From Phycisphaerae bacterium (lineage in GTDB: Bacteria; Planctomycetota; Phycisphaerae; UBA1845), in the NCBI GenBank assembly GCA_022072505.1, contig JAJVHU010000042.1:62001-126000 (forward strand): 64,000 nucleotides of DNA. Reading direction: 5' to 3'. The notes below the pieces were generated by a model. The model had not been told where the DNA came from, did not search any database, and saw only the letters and a program-made list of their open reading frames with translations. The position numbers and the translations under genes are program-made. Positions 26,016 through 35,152 of this stretch are shown one piece after another. Position 1 is the stretch's first letter, and every line of letters starts with the position of its first letter.

Positions 26016-26683
26016 AGACGCTGATTTAGCCCCTCCCAGGCAGGGCGGGATAAGAACGCTTCCTGACGGGCGCGGCTCGGTTTGCAACAGCGAAATAAGA
26101 ACGCTTCCTGACGGGCGCGGTTCGGTTTGCAACAGCGGGATAAGAACGCTTCCTGACGGGCGCGGCTCGGTTTGCAACAGCGGGATAAGAACGCTTCCTG
26201 ACGGGCGCGGCTCGGTTTGCAACAGCGAAATAAGAACGCTTCCTGACGGGCGCGGCTCGGTTTGCAACAGTGGAATAAGAACGCTTCCTGACGGGCGCGG
26301 TTCGGTTTGCAATAGCGGGATAAGAACGCTTCCTGACGGGCGCGGCTCGGTTTGCAACAGCGGAATAAGAACGCTTCCTGACGGGCGCGGTTCGGTTTGC
26401 AATAGCGGGATAAGAACGCTTCCTGACGGGCGCGGCTCGGTTTGCAACAGCGGAATAAGAACGCTTCCTGACGGGCGCGGTTCGGTTTGCAACAGCGGGA
26501 TAAGAACGCTTCCTGACGGGCGCGGCTCGGTTTGCAACAGCGGGATAAGAACGCTTCCTGACGGGCGCGGTTCGGTTTGCAACAGCGGAATAAGAACGCT
26601 TCCTGACGGGCGCGGCTCGGTTTGCAACAGCGGAATAAGAACGCTTCCTGACGGGCGCGGCTCGGTTTGCAATAGCGGAATAT
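26016..26683. repeat. Array of fourteen 45-bp tandem repeats derived from the MITE-like family
   Basis: Units start at 26051 and repeat every 45 bp to 26636. The consensus begins TAAGAACGCTTCCTGACGGG and continues with GCGCGGCTCGGTTTGCAACA. Units differ by only a few bases (CTCGG/TTCGG, CAACAG/CAATAG, GGGA/GGAA/GAAA). AGACGCTG at 26019 is the left end of the MITE-like element, so the core has been amplified inside one copy. There are no spacers between units. Because 45 is divisible by three, the array is open in several frames, giving artificial proteins. Confidence 0.95.
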
Positions 26684-26708
26684 TTCTCATTTCCGGAGCG
26701 AACGTGAC

Positions 26709-27782
26709 ATGCTCATGAACATGAATACGATGCTTGTGACGGTGGGAGTCGTGGCGGCCGCGTGGGCCGTTCCGTCCGTTGTCGCGCAGTCCGAGGCCGC
26801 GCGGTCCGCCGTGATCGCCCCGTCGCCTGAGGAAGCCGCGTACCTGTCGGGGATCCGGCAGGTCACGTTCAAGGAGCAGGGTCTGGACCGCAGCGGCGAG
26901 GCGTATTTCTCGCCGGACATGAAGACGATCATCTTTCAGGCGTATCCGGTCGGGGAGTCGGAGTATCAGATTTACACGCTGCCGGCGGACGCGGTCGCGG
27001 GTACGCGGCCGAAGCTGGTGAGCACCGGTCGCGGCGCCTGCACGTGTGCGTACTACCGCCCGGACGGCAAGAAGATCATCTTCGCCTCGAACCACCTCAA
27101 CACGAACCTGCCGAACCCCGCGCCGGTGAAGACGGGCGAGAAATACGCCTGGCCGTTTCACCCGGGGATGGACGTCTTCGAGGCGGACCCGGACGGGACG
27201 AACCTGCGGCGACTGACGGATGCGGAGGGGTACGACGCGGAGTGCTCGTATTCGCCGGACGGGAAGTCGATCGTGTTCTGCTCGCAGCGCGACGGCGATC
27301 TTGAGTTGTACGTCATGGACGCGGACGGGAAGAACCAGCGGCGGCTCACTTACGGGGAGGGCTACGACGGCGGGCCGTTTTTCTCGCCGGACGGGCGCAC
27401 GATCCTGTATCGCGGGGACCGGAAGAACACGCCGGAGATGCTGCTGCAGATCCGGATGATCGACGTGGACGGGAAGAACGATCGGGCGCTGACGGACAAC
27501 GAGCTTTTCAACTGGGCGCCGTACTACCACCCGTCGGGGCAATACTTCGTCTACGTGGAGGTGGATCACGCCGCATACGCAAAGCGTGAAAAGCCGAACT
27601 ACGACCTTTTTGTGATGGATGTCGCGGGGAAGAACCGGACGCGGATCACGTTCGACCCCGAGTTCGACGGGCTGCCGGTGTTCTCGCCGGACGGGAAGAA
27701 GCTGATGTGGACCTCGAAGCGAGCGGGTCAGTCCGAGGCGCAGGTGTTCATCGCCGACTGGACGCCGCCGAGCGGATTCTGA
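26709..27782 (+). CDS. Secreted TolB/PD40-type beta-propeller protein
   Basis: 357 residues. A signal peptide (about 1-26, ending V-V-A-Q) is followed by six or so PD40 blades with the recurring F-S-P-D-G-K/R pattern (A-Y-F-S-P-D-M-K; Y-Y-R-P-D-G-K-K; S-Y-S-P-D-G-K-S; F-F-S-P-D-G-R-T; V-F-S-P-D-G-K-K), and D-x-D-G-K-N between blades. The fold matches the TolB propeller, but no TolB N-terminal domain is present and no tol/pal genes are nearby. Likely a periplasmic binding or scaffold protein. It directly follows the 45-bp array, which may therefore lie in its 5' leader. Confidence 0.82.
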   Translation: MLMNMNTMLVTVGVVAAAWAVPSVVAQSEAARSAVIAPSPEEAAYLSGIRQVTFKEQGLDRSGEAYFSPDMKTIIFQAYPVGESEYQIYTLPADAVAGTRPKLVSTGRGACTCAYYRPDGKKIIFASNHLNTNLPNPAPVKTGEKYAWPFHPGMDVFEADPDGTNLRRLTDAEGYDAECSYSPDGKSIVFCSQRDGDLELYVMDADGKNQRRLTYGEGYDGGPFFSPDGRTILYRGDRKNTPEMLLQIRMIDVDGKNDRALTDNELFNWAPYYHPSGQYFVYVEVDHAAYAKREKPNYDLFVMDVAGKNRTRITFDPEFDGLPVFSPDGKKLMWTSKRAGQSEAQVFIADWTPPSGF

Positions 27783-27835
27783 CGCGCGGCTGAAGCCCGG
27801 GGGGGACGCCGCACAGCCGGGCGCGATCTGACGCC

Positions 27836-28639
27836 GTGAACCTCATCACGCTGACGACCGACTTCGGGACGGCCGACGCCTACGCGGCGATCATGAAGGG
27901 CGTCATCGCCGGGATGGCTCCGAGGGTCCGCGTCGTCGACGTCACGCATGACCTTCCGCCTTACGGTATCCGCCAGGCGGCGCATGTGCTGCGTTGCCTG
28001 CGTCCGTGGTACCCGGCGGGGACGGTCCACGTCTGCGTGGTGGACCCGGGCGTCGGGACGGACCGGCGGATTCTTCTTGCACGTTGCGCCGGCAGTTTTT
28101 TTCTCGTGCCCGACAACGGCGTCATCACGTTCGTGCATCGCGACGTTCCGATCGAGGCGCTGCACGTCGTGGAGAACCGTCAGCACTTTCTTCCCGCCGT
28201 ATCCAGCACGTTTCATGGGCGGGACATCTTCGCCCCGGTTGCGGCGCGGCTCGCTTCAGGAATGAAACCGGAGCGCTTCGGGCGGGCGACGGACCGGCTT
28301 GAACTGCTGCCGGAGGAGTGGAACGTCGTCCTCTCTCGGGAGGGGGTCGCCGGGCGCGTGATCTGCGCGGACCGGTTCGGCAGCCTGATCACCAACATTC
28401 ACGCGAAAGATCTCGGTCCGCTGCTTCACCGTCCGCAGCAGGCGGAGGTGCGGGTCAACGAGGCGTCGATCGGTCCGCTCCGGGCGACTTACGCCGATGT
28501 CCCGCCGGGAGCTCCGCTCGCGCTGATCGGCAGCTGCGGGTTTCTTGAGATTGCGGTCAACCGGGGCAGCGCCGCGGCGCGCTTCGGCGACCTCGAGGCG
28601 CTTCAGATTCGCGTACTCCGCGCGGACGGCGGGGTCTGA
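27836..28639 (+). CDS. SAM hydroxide adenosyltransferase (chlorinase/fluorinase-like, DUF62)
   Basis: 267 residues from GTG 27836. Motifs of the family: L-T-T-D-F-G at residues 6-11, V-V-D-P-G-V-G-T at about 68, V-P-D-N-G-V at about 92, F-H-G-R-D-I-F-A-P at about 126, and D-R-F-G-S-L-I-T-N-I in the C-terminal barrel. Members without the halide pocket hydrolyse S-adenosylmethionine to adenosine and methionine. The halogenating enzymes form a small subset, so hydrolase activity is the safer inference. Confidence 0.88.
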   Translation: MNLITLTTDFGTADAYAAIMKGVIAGMAPRVRVVDVTHDLPPYGIRQAAHVLRCLRPWYPAGTVHVCVVDPGVGTDRRILLARCAGSFFLVPDNGVITFVHRDVPIEALHVVENRQHFLPAVSSTFHGRDIFAPVAARLASGMKPERFGRATDRLELLPEEWNVVLSREGVAGRVICADRFGSLITNIHAKDLGPLLHRPQQAEVRVNEASIGPLRATYADVPPGAPLALIGSCGFLEIAVNRGSAAARFGDLEALQIRVLRADGGV

Positions 28640-28728
28640 CGCCTCGGGGGCGGTCGCTTGGGGGCCTCGTGGGATGCGGGTAGACTGTCTGCGCGAGCGG
28701 CGGACCTGCGCAACAAAGGAGAGTCTTC

Positions 28729-29820
28729 ATGTCGGATGCGGCGAACCTGCTGATTTTCGGGACGCGCAAAGGGACGATCCTTTTTGACCGCAAGGGGACG
28801 GACTGGAAGTACCGCTCGGTCAGCCACCTGGGGAACAACGTTTCGTACGCGGCGCTCGATCCGCGGACCGGCGTGCTCTGGGTCTGTCTCGATCACGGGC
28901 ACTGGGGCCGGAAGCTTCAGCGGTCGCGCGATCTGGGAGCGACGTGGGAGGAGGTTCCCTGCCCGGCGTACCCCGAGGGCAGCACGATCCGCGACGGGGT
29001 TCCGGCGACAATGCGGTATTTGTGGGTGTTGCAGCCCGGACCCGCCGATCAGCCGAAGACGATCTACATCGGCACGGAGCCGGGCGGTCTTTTCATCAGC
29101 CGCGACGGGGGGGAGACGTTCGCCCTGGTCGAGTCGCTGTGGAACCACCCGTCGCGGACCGGTTGGTTCGGAGGCGGGCGCGACGAGGCGGGGATTCACT
29201 CGGTGGTGATCGATCCACGGGACTCGAAGCACCTTTTTGCGGGCGTCAGTTGTGCGGGAGTGTTCGAGTCCACCGACGGCGGCGCGACCTGGGCGCCGCG
29301 CAACCGGGGGCTGAAGGCGGATTATCTTCCGGATTCCAACGTCGAGGTGGGACATGATCCGCACCTGCTGGTCGCCTGCCCGGCCGCTCCGGACTGCATG
29401 TGGCAGCAGAATCACTGCGGCATCTTCCGCACGACGGACGGCGGGCGGAACTGGCAGGACGTGTCGCAGGCGGGTGGACCGGCGTACTTCGGGTTCGCGG
29501 TGGCGGTCGACGCGCGCGACCCGCAGACGGCGTGGGTCGTCCCGGGAGTCAAAGATGAGTGCCGGGTGGCGGTGAATCAGGCGTTGTGCGTGTGCCGGAC
29601 AACGGACGGGGGCAGGAGCTGGACGGCGTTGCGCAAGGGACTGCCGCAGGAGCAGTGCTTCGACATCGTGTTCCGTCACGGGCTGGATCTGGCGGGGGAC
29701 GTGCTGGCGTTCGGGTCGACGACGGGGAACGCCTACGTCTCGCACGATCGGGGGGATTCCTGGCGGAGTCTGGGTTCAAGTCTGCCGCCGGTTCACTCGG
29801 TCCGCTTCGCAACGGTATGA
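28729..29820 (+). CDS. BNR/Asp-box beta-propeller protein (sialidase/VPS10-like)
   Basis: 363 residues, no signal peptide. Four Asp-box motifs are visible: S-R-D-L-G-A-T-W (about 65), S-R-D-G-G-E-T-F (about 124), S-T-D-G-G-A-T-W (about 182) and T-T-D-G-G-R-N-W/S-W (about 238 and 290). These mark blades of an exo-sialidase-type propeller, but the catalytic Arg triad and Tyr/Glu pair of sialidases are not evident, so enzymatic function is not claimed. AAGGAG lies before the ATG. The stop overlaps the glycosyltransferase start (ATGA), suggesting a two-gene operon. Confidence 0.8.
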   Translation: MSDAANLLIFGTRKGTILFDRKGTDWKYRSVSHLGNNVSYAALDPRTGVLWVCLDHGHWGRKLQRSRDLGATWEEVPCPAYPEGSTIRDGVPATMRYLWVLQPGPADQPKTIYIGTEPGGLFISRDGGETFALVESLWNHPSRTGWFGGGRDEAGIHSVVIDPRDSKHLFAGVSCAGVFESTDGGATWAPRNRGLKADYLPDSNVEVGHDPHLLVACPAAPDCMWQQNHCGIFRTTDGGRNWQDVSQAGGPAYFGFAVAVDARDPQTAWVVPGVKDECRVAVNQALCVCRTTDGGRSWTALRKGLPQEQCFDIVFRHGLDLAGDVLAFGSTTGNAYVSHDRGDSWRSLGSSLPPVHSVRFATV

Positions 29821-31130
29821 AAGTCGTCTACCTGGCCGCGGGCGCCGCGGGCATGATCTGCGGCAGTTGTCTTCGCGACAATCGCCTCGCGGCGACGCTC
29901 CGCGCGCAGGGCCGCGACCTCTCGTTGTGGCCTTTGTACACGCCGATCCGCACGGATGAAGTCGATGTCAGCGGTCGCCGCGTCCACTGGGGCGGGATCG
30001 GGGCCTATCTTCGGGAGAAGGTGCGTCCGCTGGCGTCGCTTCCGGGGTGGATGACGCGACCGCTGGCGTCGCCGCGGCTTCTGAGCTGGCTGAGCCGGTT
30101 CGCGGGCTCGACCCGGGCGGAGGATCTCGGGGCGCTGACGGTCTCGATGCTCAAGGGTGAGCACGGTCCGCAGCGCGCGGAGGTCGGGGCGCTCGTCGAG
30201 GCGCTGAAGCGCGAGAGGCCGGACCTCGTGAACCTGCCGGACCTGATGCTGCTGGGCGTCGCCCCGACGCTGAAGCGTGCGCTGGGCGTTCCGGTGGTAT
30301 GCACGCTCAGCGGCGAAGACGTCTTCGTGGACGCGCTGCCGCAGCCGTGGCGATCGGAAGCGCTGGCGCGGATCCGCGAGGCGGCGGCCGAGGTGGACGC
30401 CTTCATCGCCGTCACCGGGTATTGCGCCGCGCATTTCATCGGGCATTTCGCGCTTCCCGCGGACCGGGTTCATGTCGCCCCGCTGGGCGTGGATACGGAA
30501 ATGTTCACGCCTGCGTCTGCGCCGCCGGCGTCGCCGACGGTCATCAGCTACCTGTCAAGGCAATGTCCGGAGAAAGGACTCGATCTTCTGGTTGACGCTT
30601 TCGAGCGGCTTGCCGGGAACGAGCCGGATATCCGTCTGCGGATCGCCGGGTACTGCGGTCCGGGCGATCGGGCGTTCGCGCGGAGGTTGCAGGCGCGGGT
30701 GCGATCGATCGGGTTGTCGTCGCGGGTGGACTGGCTGGGGGAGATCCGCCTCGAGGAGAAGGTGCGTCTGCTTCAGGCGTCGCATGTGTTCAGCGTGCCG
30801 TCGCGTTACGTGGAGACGAAGGGATTGCCGGTTCTGGAGGCGATGGCGTGCGGCGTGCCGGTCGTCCAGCCGGCGCACGGTTCTTATCTTGATCTGGTGG
30901 AGGAGTCCGGCGGCGGGCTGACGTTCCCGCCCGGCGACGTTGAAGCGCTGGCGGCCGCGCTTCGCCGCCTGATCCGGGATGCGGAGCTTCGCCGGCGTCT
31001 CGCGGAGCAGGGGCGCGCGGCGGTCGTCCGGGGGTGGACTCACGTTCGGATGGCTGAACGCACCTGGGAGATTTACGAAGCCGTCGTGCGCGGCGGACGA
31101 CCGCCCGGTCAGGGAACATCACCCGGATGA
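29817..31130 (+). CDS. Glycosyltransferase family 4
   Basis: 437 residues. GT-B fold: the N-terminal domain starts with V-V-Y-L-A-A-G-A-A-G-M-I-C-G-S-C, followed by H-V-A-P-L-G-V-D-T-E-M-F at the domain junction (about 220-231). In the C-terminal domain, nucleotide-sugar residues appear as Y-V-E-T-K-G-L-P-V-L-E-A-M-A-C-G-V-P-V-V (the E-x7-E region, about 338). It transfers a hexose from a nucleotide sugar; acceptor unknown. Start chosen at the ATGA overlap with the upstream gene. Confidence 0.88.
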   Translation: MKVVYLAAGAAGMICGSCLRDNRLAATLRAQGRDLSLWPLYTPIRTDEVDVSGRRVHWGGIGAYLREKVRPLASLPGWMTRPLASPRLLSWLSRFAGSTRAEDLGALTVSMLKGEHGPQRAEVGALVEALKRERPDLVNLPDLMLLGVAPTLKRALGVPVVCTLSGEDVFVDALPQPWRSEALARIREAAAEVDAFIAVTGYCAAHFIGHFALPADRVHVAPLGVDTEMFTPASAPPASPTVISYLSRQCPEKGLDLLVDAFERLAGNEPDIRLRIAGYCGPGDRAFARRLQARVRSIGLSSRVDWLGEIRLEEKVRLLQASHVFSVPSRYVETKGLPVLEAMACGVPVVQPAHGSYLDLVEESGGGLTFPPGDVEALAAALRRLIRDAELRRRLAEQGRAAVVRGWTHVRMAERTWEIYEAVVRGGRPPGQGTSPG

Positions 31131-31172
31131 TCGCCGTGGTTTCAGAGGCCGGTCGCGCGGCGTCCTCGGGTC

Positions 31173-31658
31173 TTAGGTGAGATCGACGAAGACCAGCTCG
31201 TCCGTCCGAGTGTCCAGCCACGCCGCCGACGGCGGCGTGGCGCGGTGGATCGCGCCGGGGTTGATGACGCGGCACGTTCCGCGTCGCTCGTCGCGGCGGA
31301 CGTGGGTGTGACCGTGCAGCAGGTAGTCCGCGTCGGGGCGAGCCAGGGCGCTGGCGAACCCGGGTTCGTGTCCGTGAAAAACGGCGACGGACGCGCCGTC
31401 CGCGTCGAAGCGCAGCGGCGGATGTGCGGGAACCGTCAACCCGGTCGCGTGCAGAAAGGCCAGCAGAGGCGCGGAAGGCAGGTCGCAGTTCCCCCAGACA
31501 AACCGGAACGGACGGCCTGCAAAGATCTCGAAGACGTCGGCGTCGCCGACGTCGCCACAGTGAACGAGGAGATCGACGCCCCTGGCGTCCAGCCGCGCGA
31601 CCGCGTCGCGCACCTTCGCCGTCCGTCCGTGGCTGTCTGAGAGGATGCCGATTTTCAT
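31173..31658 (-). CDS. Metallophosphoesterase, YfcE/MJ0936 type
   Basis: 161 residues from ATG 31658. Full metallophosphoesterase motif set: L-S-D-S-H-G (7-12), H-C-G-D-V-G-D (about 33-39), G-N-C-D (about 57), H-G-H (about 93), and H-G-H-T-H (about 114-118) with N-P-G-A. The small size and motif spacing match YfcE-type dimetal phosphodiesterases. A longer frame reaches 31934 but overlaps the divergent TPR gene and is not protein-like. Confidence 0.9.
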   Translation of the reverse strand: MKIGILSDSHGRTAKVRDAVARLDARGVDLLVHCGDVGDADVFEIFAGRPFRFVWGNCDLPSAPLLAFLHATGLTVPAHPPLRFDADGASVAVFHGHEPGFASALARPDADYLLHGHTHVRRDERRGTCRVINPGAIHRATPPSAAWLDTRTDELVFVDLT

Positions 31659-31815
31659 CCGTCGCGTGGTTCCGGGCGATCCGCCGGGTCGGGAACTCTC
31701 CCCCGCCGGGTCGTCTGGCGGGTGTCGGCGAGTTGCCCCGGGTCGCTCCGGGGAATACAATAACAGGCGTCTTGAGAAAAGCGCGTCGCCCGGCGTCGGG
31801 CGGGAAGGTTCGTCC

Positions 31816-33150
31816 ATGAACGACTGGCTCGAGGCCGAACAGCGCGTTGAGCGGGCCCAGCAGCTTGCCGAATCCCAGCAGTGGGACGAAGCGCTGGCGG
31901 AGCTGGACGCGGCGATCGCCATCAATCCCAACAATGCGCCGTGGCACGCTCACCGGGGTTTCGTTCTCCAGCAGATGGACCGGTCGGATCAGGCGGCGTC
32001 CGCGTTCGAGCGCGCGGTGGAGCTGGATCCTTCGGACAAGGATCTGCTGATGGCGCTGGGCACGACGCGGATGGCGCTGGGGCGCTTCGCGGCGGCGTTG
32101 CAGGTGTTCGACCGCGTCGGGCAGATTGACCGCGACTTCGAGCCCGCGTACTGCCACCGCATCGCGGTCTACGCCGAACTCGGTCGGCATGAGCAGGCCG
32201 AAGAAATGTTTTATCTTGCGCAGCAGTTGGACGATCGCTGTCCGCACTGCTTTTTCCACCTTGGCGCTTCGCTGGCGATGCGCGCTCAATATGAGCAGGC
32301 GATCCGCTGCTGGCGTCAGACGCTCACTTTGCAGCCGGAGTATCCCGAGGTGCGGACGCGCATTGCGCGGGCGATGCGTGCGCAAGGCCAACATGATGCC
32401 GCCCGCCGCGAGTACCTTGCGGAATATCGCAATGACGCCGGCAACATCGAACTCCTCGTCGAGATGGCGGAGGCGGCGTACGAGGCGGGCGACCCGGACG
32501 CGGCGATCACGAAATTGAATCAGGCGATCGAGCTCGAGCCGGACGAGCCCCGGGCGCACCTTCTGCTCGGCGGCGTCTGCTTCGAGACGCAGAAGTACAC
32601 GCGGGCGCTGCGCTGCTTTCAGCGGGCGCTTGCGCTCGACGACCGGTTGCCCGGGATTCACAACCACATCGGCCGCACCTTGGCGCAACTCGGGAAGCTC
32701 AAGCCCGCCCTGCGCCACCTTCGCGTGGCACTGCGCGAGGCGCCGGAGGATAAGGCCCTTCTGGCGTGCCTGGCGAGTTGTTACTTCAACCTGGACCGCT
32801 TTGACCTCGCCGCGACCACATATCAGAAGCTGCTGTCGATCGAAGGGAAGCTCGTCGCCGCGCACATCAATCTGGGAATCTGCCAGTACCGACTCGGCCA
32901 GCATGAAGCGGGGCTGAAGCACTGCCTGCGCGCGGCCGAGCTTGACGACAAGTGTGCGGACGCGATGCGTTTTGCCGCACTCGGGCACATGCAGCTCGGG
33001 CAGTGGCGCAGCGCGCGACAGGCCCTTCGCAAGGCCGCCGAGTTGGCCCCGGCGGATCCGGGCATCCGTCGGCTTCGGCGCAAGCTGATCTGGTATCCGC
33101 TTCGATCGTTCTTGCGCCGGGCGACTCGCCCGTTTCGCAGACAAGCCTGA
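31816..33150 (+). CDS. Tetratricopeptide-repeat protein
   Basis: 444 residues from ATG 31816. About eleven TPR units cover almost the whole chain: W-D-E-A-L-A-E-L-D-A-A-I-A-I-N-P-N-N (about 22), D-Q-A-A-S-A-F-E-R-A-V-E-L-D-P-S (about 57), and P-D-A-A-I-T-K-L-N-Q-A-I-E-L-E-P-D (about 230), among others. A conserved C-x2-C (R-C-P-H-C-F-F) occurs around residue 142. No signal peptide; a basic tail (R-R-A-T-R-P-F-R-R) ends the protein. Probably a cytoplasmic interaction scaffold. Confidence 0.85.
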   Translation: MNDWLEAEQRVERAQQLAESQQWDEALAELDAAIAINPNNAPWHAHRGFVLQQMDRSDQAASAFERAVELDPSDKDLLMALGTTRMALGRFAAALQVFDRVGQIDRDFEPAYCHRIAVYAELGRHEQAEEMFYLAQQLDDRCPHCFFHLGASLAMRAQYEQAIRCWRQTLTLQPEYPEVRTRIARAMRAQGQHDAARREYLAEYRNDAGNIELLVEMAEAAYEAGDPDAAITKLNQAIELEPDEPRAHLLLGGVCFETQKYTRALRCFQRALALDDRLPGIHNHIGRTLAQLGKLKPALRHLRVALREAPEDKALLACLASCYFNLDRFDLAATTYQKLLSIEGKLVAAHINLGICQYRLGQHEAGLKHCLRAAELDDKCADAMRFAALGHMQLGQWRSARQALRKAAELAPADPGIRRLRRKLIWYPLRSFLRRATRPFRRQA

Positions 33151-33470
33151 AAGTGTTGCTTTAATTCGGAAGCAAGTACCGGATTTAGCGCCTGCGGTTT
33201 CTTGCGGTTTTCATCGCCCTTGTTGCTTTCTTCGCGTCTGCGATTGCGGGATCGCTTTCGGATCATGCTTCCAGCCAGCGTGTCATGCGGTTCTCGGGCG
33301 AAACCCAAGCCGCAACCCGGACAGGCGGTCTGTCGTATAATTCTTGAAGTAAGGCACGGCAGGCCGAAGGACGCCGCCGGAACGTCCCGGCTGGGTGACC
33401 TCCCTTCGGCCGGCGGCGGAACGAAGACAAACTCGACTCCCCGCATACCGAGGGGTCGGACACTCCCCTG
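33151..33470. other. Spacer without a supported gene
   Basis: 320 bp. A TATAAT at 33337-33342 could be a -10 box for the next gene, but no good -35 box is placed for it. Confidence 0.3.
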
Positions 33471-34625
33471 ATGGGCATGAGGCACGTGATGATGTTTCGA
33501 TCAAGCAAACTGTGGATGATGGTTCTGGCGGTGGCGGCGGGATTCTCTGCGTCGCAGGCCGCGGCTGCTCAAGGCGACCCCGCGTCGAAGGACAAGACCG
33601 CTCCCGCGTCCGGCGACGACATGCTCGGTCTGGAGAAGATCCTCGACACGATCACGAAGAACCTGACCGTCCGGTACAACCTGTCGGAGGATCAGGCCGT
33701 CTTCACGCGCGATCTGCTCGAGACGCGCGTGCGGAAGTTTCTTCAGGAGCATCAGCGCGAGGCGTGGCCGATCCTGCGAGAGCTGATGCACTATCAGATG
33801 AACGGCGAGACCCCCGACGCGGCGGCCGCGAAGCGGATCGCCGAGGCCGCCGTCCCGCTCTTCGAGAAGGCGAAGCAGGCGATCATCGACGGGAACAATG
33901 CGTGGCGCGGGGTTCTCACGGACGAGCAGAAGATCAAGCACGACTACGACTACAAAATGATGGTGGAAAGCCAGTTCCCCTTCGTGGACGGGCGCTTCAA
34001 GGAGTGGAAGGAAGGCAAGGCCGAAAGCGGCAGCCTCTTCCCGCCGGCGCCGTCGGCGAAGGATCCGAACGAACCGCCGAAGCCGGCGCGCCCCTCGCCG
34101 TCCACCTCGCCGCTTCAGCAGGATGCGGCCAGCAAGGATCGCTTCACGGCGTTCACGGACGAGTTCATCAAGGTCTGCCAGTTGGACGAGGGTCAAACGA
34201 CCGCGGCACGGTCCGTGCTTACTGAAGTTCTGGCCAAGTTTGAGGCGTACACCAACCAGCAGAAGGCGGAGCGCCAGAAGCTCGCCGCGGAGATCCGCAA
34301 GGCCTTGATTGAGGGCGACGCGGCGAAACAGAAGGCTCTGGAGGAGCAGGAGCGAGCCCTCATCGAACCGATCGAGCAGTTGTACGAGGAGCTGGTGTCG
34401 CGCCTTGAGGCGCAGCTTCGGGCGGAACAGCGTCCGGCGTACGAGGCGACCCTCGGGAAGAACCGCCCGACCCCTCAAATTCCGAAGCCGGGTGATGCGC
34501 CCGCTGCAAAGCCGGCGCCTGCGGCCAAGCCGGTCCAGCCCGACGCGTCGTCCGGCGGCGCCGCTCCGGAGAAGCCGGAAGGCGAGAGTAAGTCGGGTGG
34601 CGGCAAGCGCAAGAAAAAAGATTGA
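33471..34625 (+). CDS. Exported helical protein of unknown function
   Basis: 384 residues; ATGs at 33471, 33489 and 33492 are all possible. A signal peptide ends A-A-A-A-Q at about residue 34. The mature protein has two related helical segments: Y-N-L-S-E-D-Q-A-V-F-T-R-D-L-L (about 70) and C-Q-L-D-E-G-Q-T-T-A-A-R-S-V-L (about 238). Each resembles the L-x-x-x-Q pattern of Spy/CpxP-like helical repeats. A Pro-rich linker lies between them and the tail is Lys/Gly/Pro-rich. No known domain recognised with confidence. Possibly a periplasmic chaperone-like or binding protein. Confidence 0.65.
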   Translation: MGMRHVMMFRSSKLWMMVLAVAAGFSASQAAAAQGDPASKDKTAPASGDDMLGLEKILDTITKNLTVRYNLSEDQAVFTRDLLETRVRKFLQEHQREAWPILRELMHYQMNGETPDAAAAKRIAEAAVPLFEKAKQAIIDGNNAWRGVLTDEQKIKHDYDYKMMVESQFPFVDGRFKEWKEGKAESGSLFPPAPSAKDPNEPPKPARPSPSTSPLQQDAASKDRFTAFTDEFIKVCQLDEGQTTAARSVLTEVLAKFEAYTNQQKAERQKLAAEIRKALIEGDAAKQKALEEQERALIEPIEQLYEELVSRLEAQLRAEQRPAYEATLGKNRPTPQIPKPGDAPAAKPAPAAKPVQPDASSGGAAPEKPEGESKSGGGKRKKKD

Positions 34626-34646
34626 TCGCCCCCCGTCTGACGGTTA

Positions 34647-34760
34647 AGACGCGGTTGCAACATCTCCAGCGAAAGCTGGGAAAGGCTCGCTTTCTTATCC
34701 GTGACCTTGCTTCGCGACGTCAAGGACAGGCGGGCGCGTCTCGGTTTTGAAACAGCGTCA
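34647..34760. mobile_element. Second MITE-like element copy
   Basis: The left end is AAGACGCGGTTGCAAC and the right end GGTTTTGAAACAGCGTC; the latter is identical to the right terminal repeat at 19582-19597. The interior is longer and more diverged than in the atpF-atpH copy (GGGCGCGTCTCGG instead of GGGCGCGGCTCGG). Confidence 0.6.
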
Positions 34761-34900
34761 AAGTCGGAAGACAAGCTGACGCATCGGACGCGCCGCACCC
34801 CCGGCGCGGCCGTTTTTTTTCGCGCGTCGGGTTCCCCGGCGCGCGAGGGCGCCTGCGTTGCGGTCTTGCGGCTGTCCGACCCCGAACCTACGTTAGACGC

Positions 34901-35152
34901 ATGTCCGCAGCGAACAAGGGAACAGCGCCGGCCGGCACAGGCCGGGGCGAACGCGGCGTCCTTCCGCCCGTGACCTGCCCCCTGTGCGGCGGAGGCGTCC
35001 TGTCGCGCCGCCAGTGCAAGTCCTTGTGCGATCACTGCGGCTACGTGGAGAGTTGCGAGGACAACTTCCTGCCTCAGGATCGGCGCAGCGCCGCCGGCGC
35101 CGGCGAACCCGCGTCCTTCCCCGGCGCGCAGCACGGCGGACGATCGTCATGA
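34901..35152 (+). CDS. Small zinc-ribbon protein
   Basis: 83 residues. The central zinc-ribbon-like pattern is C-P-L-C-G-G-G-V-L-S ... C-K-S-L-C-D-H-C-G-Y-V-E-S-C-E, flanked by disordered Gly/Ala/Ser-rich ends. The stop overlaps the dihydroorotase start (ATGA), so the two are translationally coupled. Function unknown. Small ribbons of this kind are frequent in Planctomycetota. Confidence 0.6.
   Translation: MSAANKGTAPAGTGRGERGVLPPVTCPLCGGGVLSRRQCKSLCDHCGYVESCEDNFLPQDRRSAAGAGEPASFPGAQHGGRSS

Noticed and set aside
26016-26683. The 45-bp array as a CRISPR.
   Set aside because: Units are directly adjacent with no unique spacers, no cas genes are nearby, and the unit is a dispersed element core.
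25875-27569. A 564-codon minus-strand frame containing 15-residue repeats.
   Set aside because: It is the reverse reading of the 45-bp array plus the antisense of the TolB-like gene.
31658-31934. N-terminal extension of the metallophosphoesterase frame.
   Set aside because: The phosphodiesterase core begins exactly at the ATG at 31658 and the extension overlaps the start of the divergent TPR gene.
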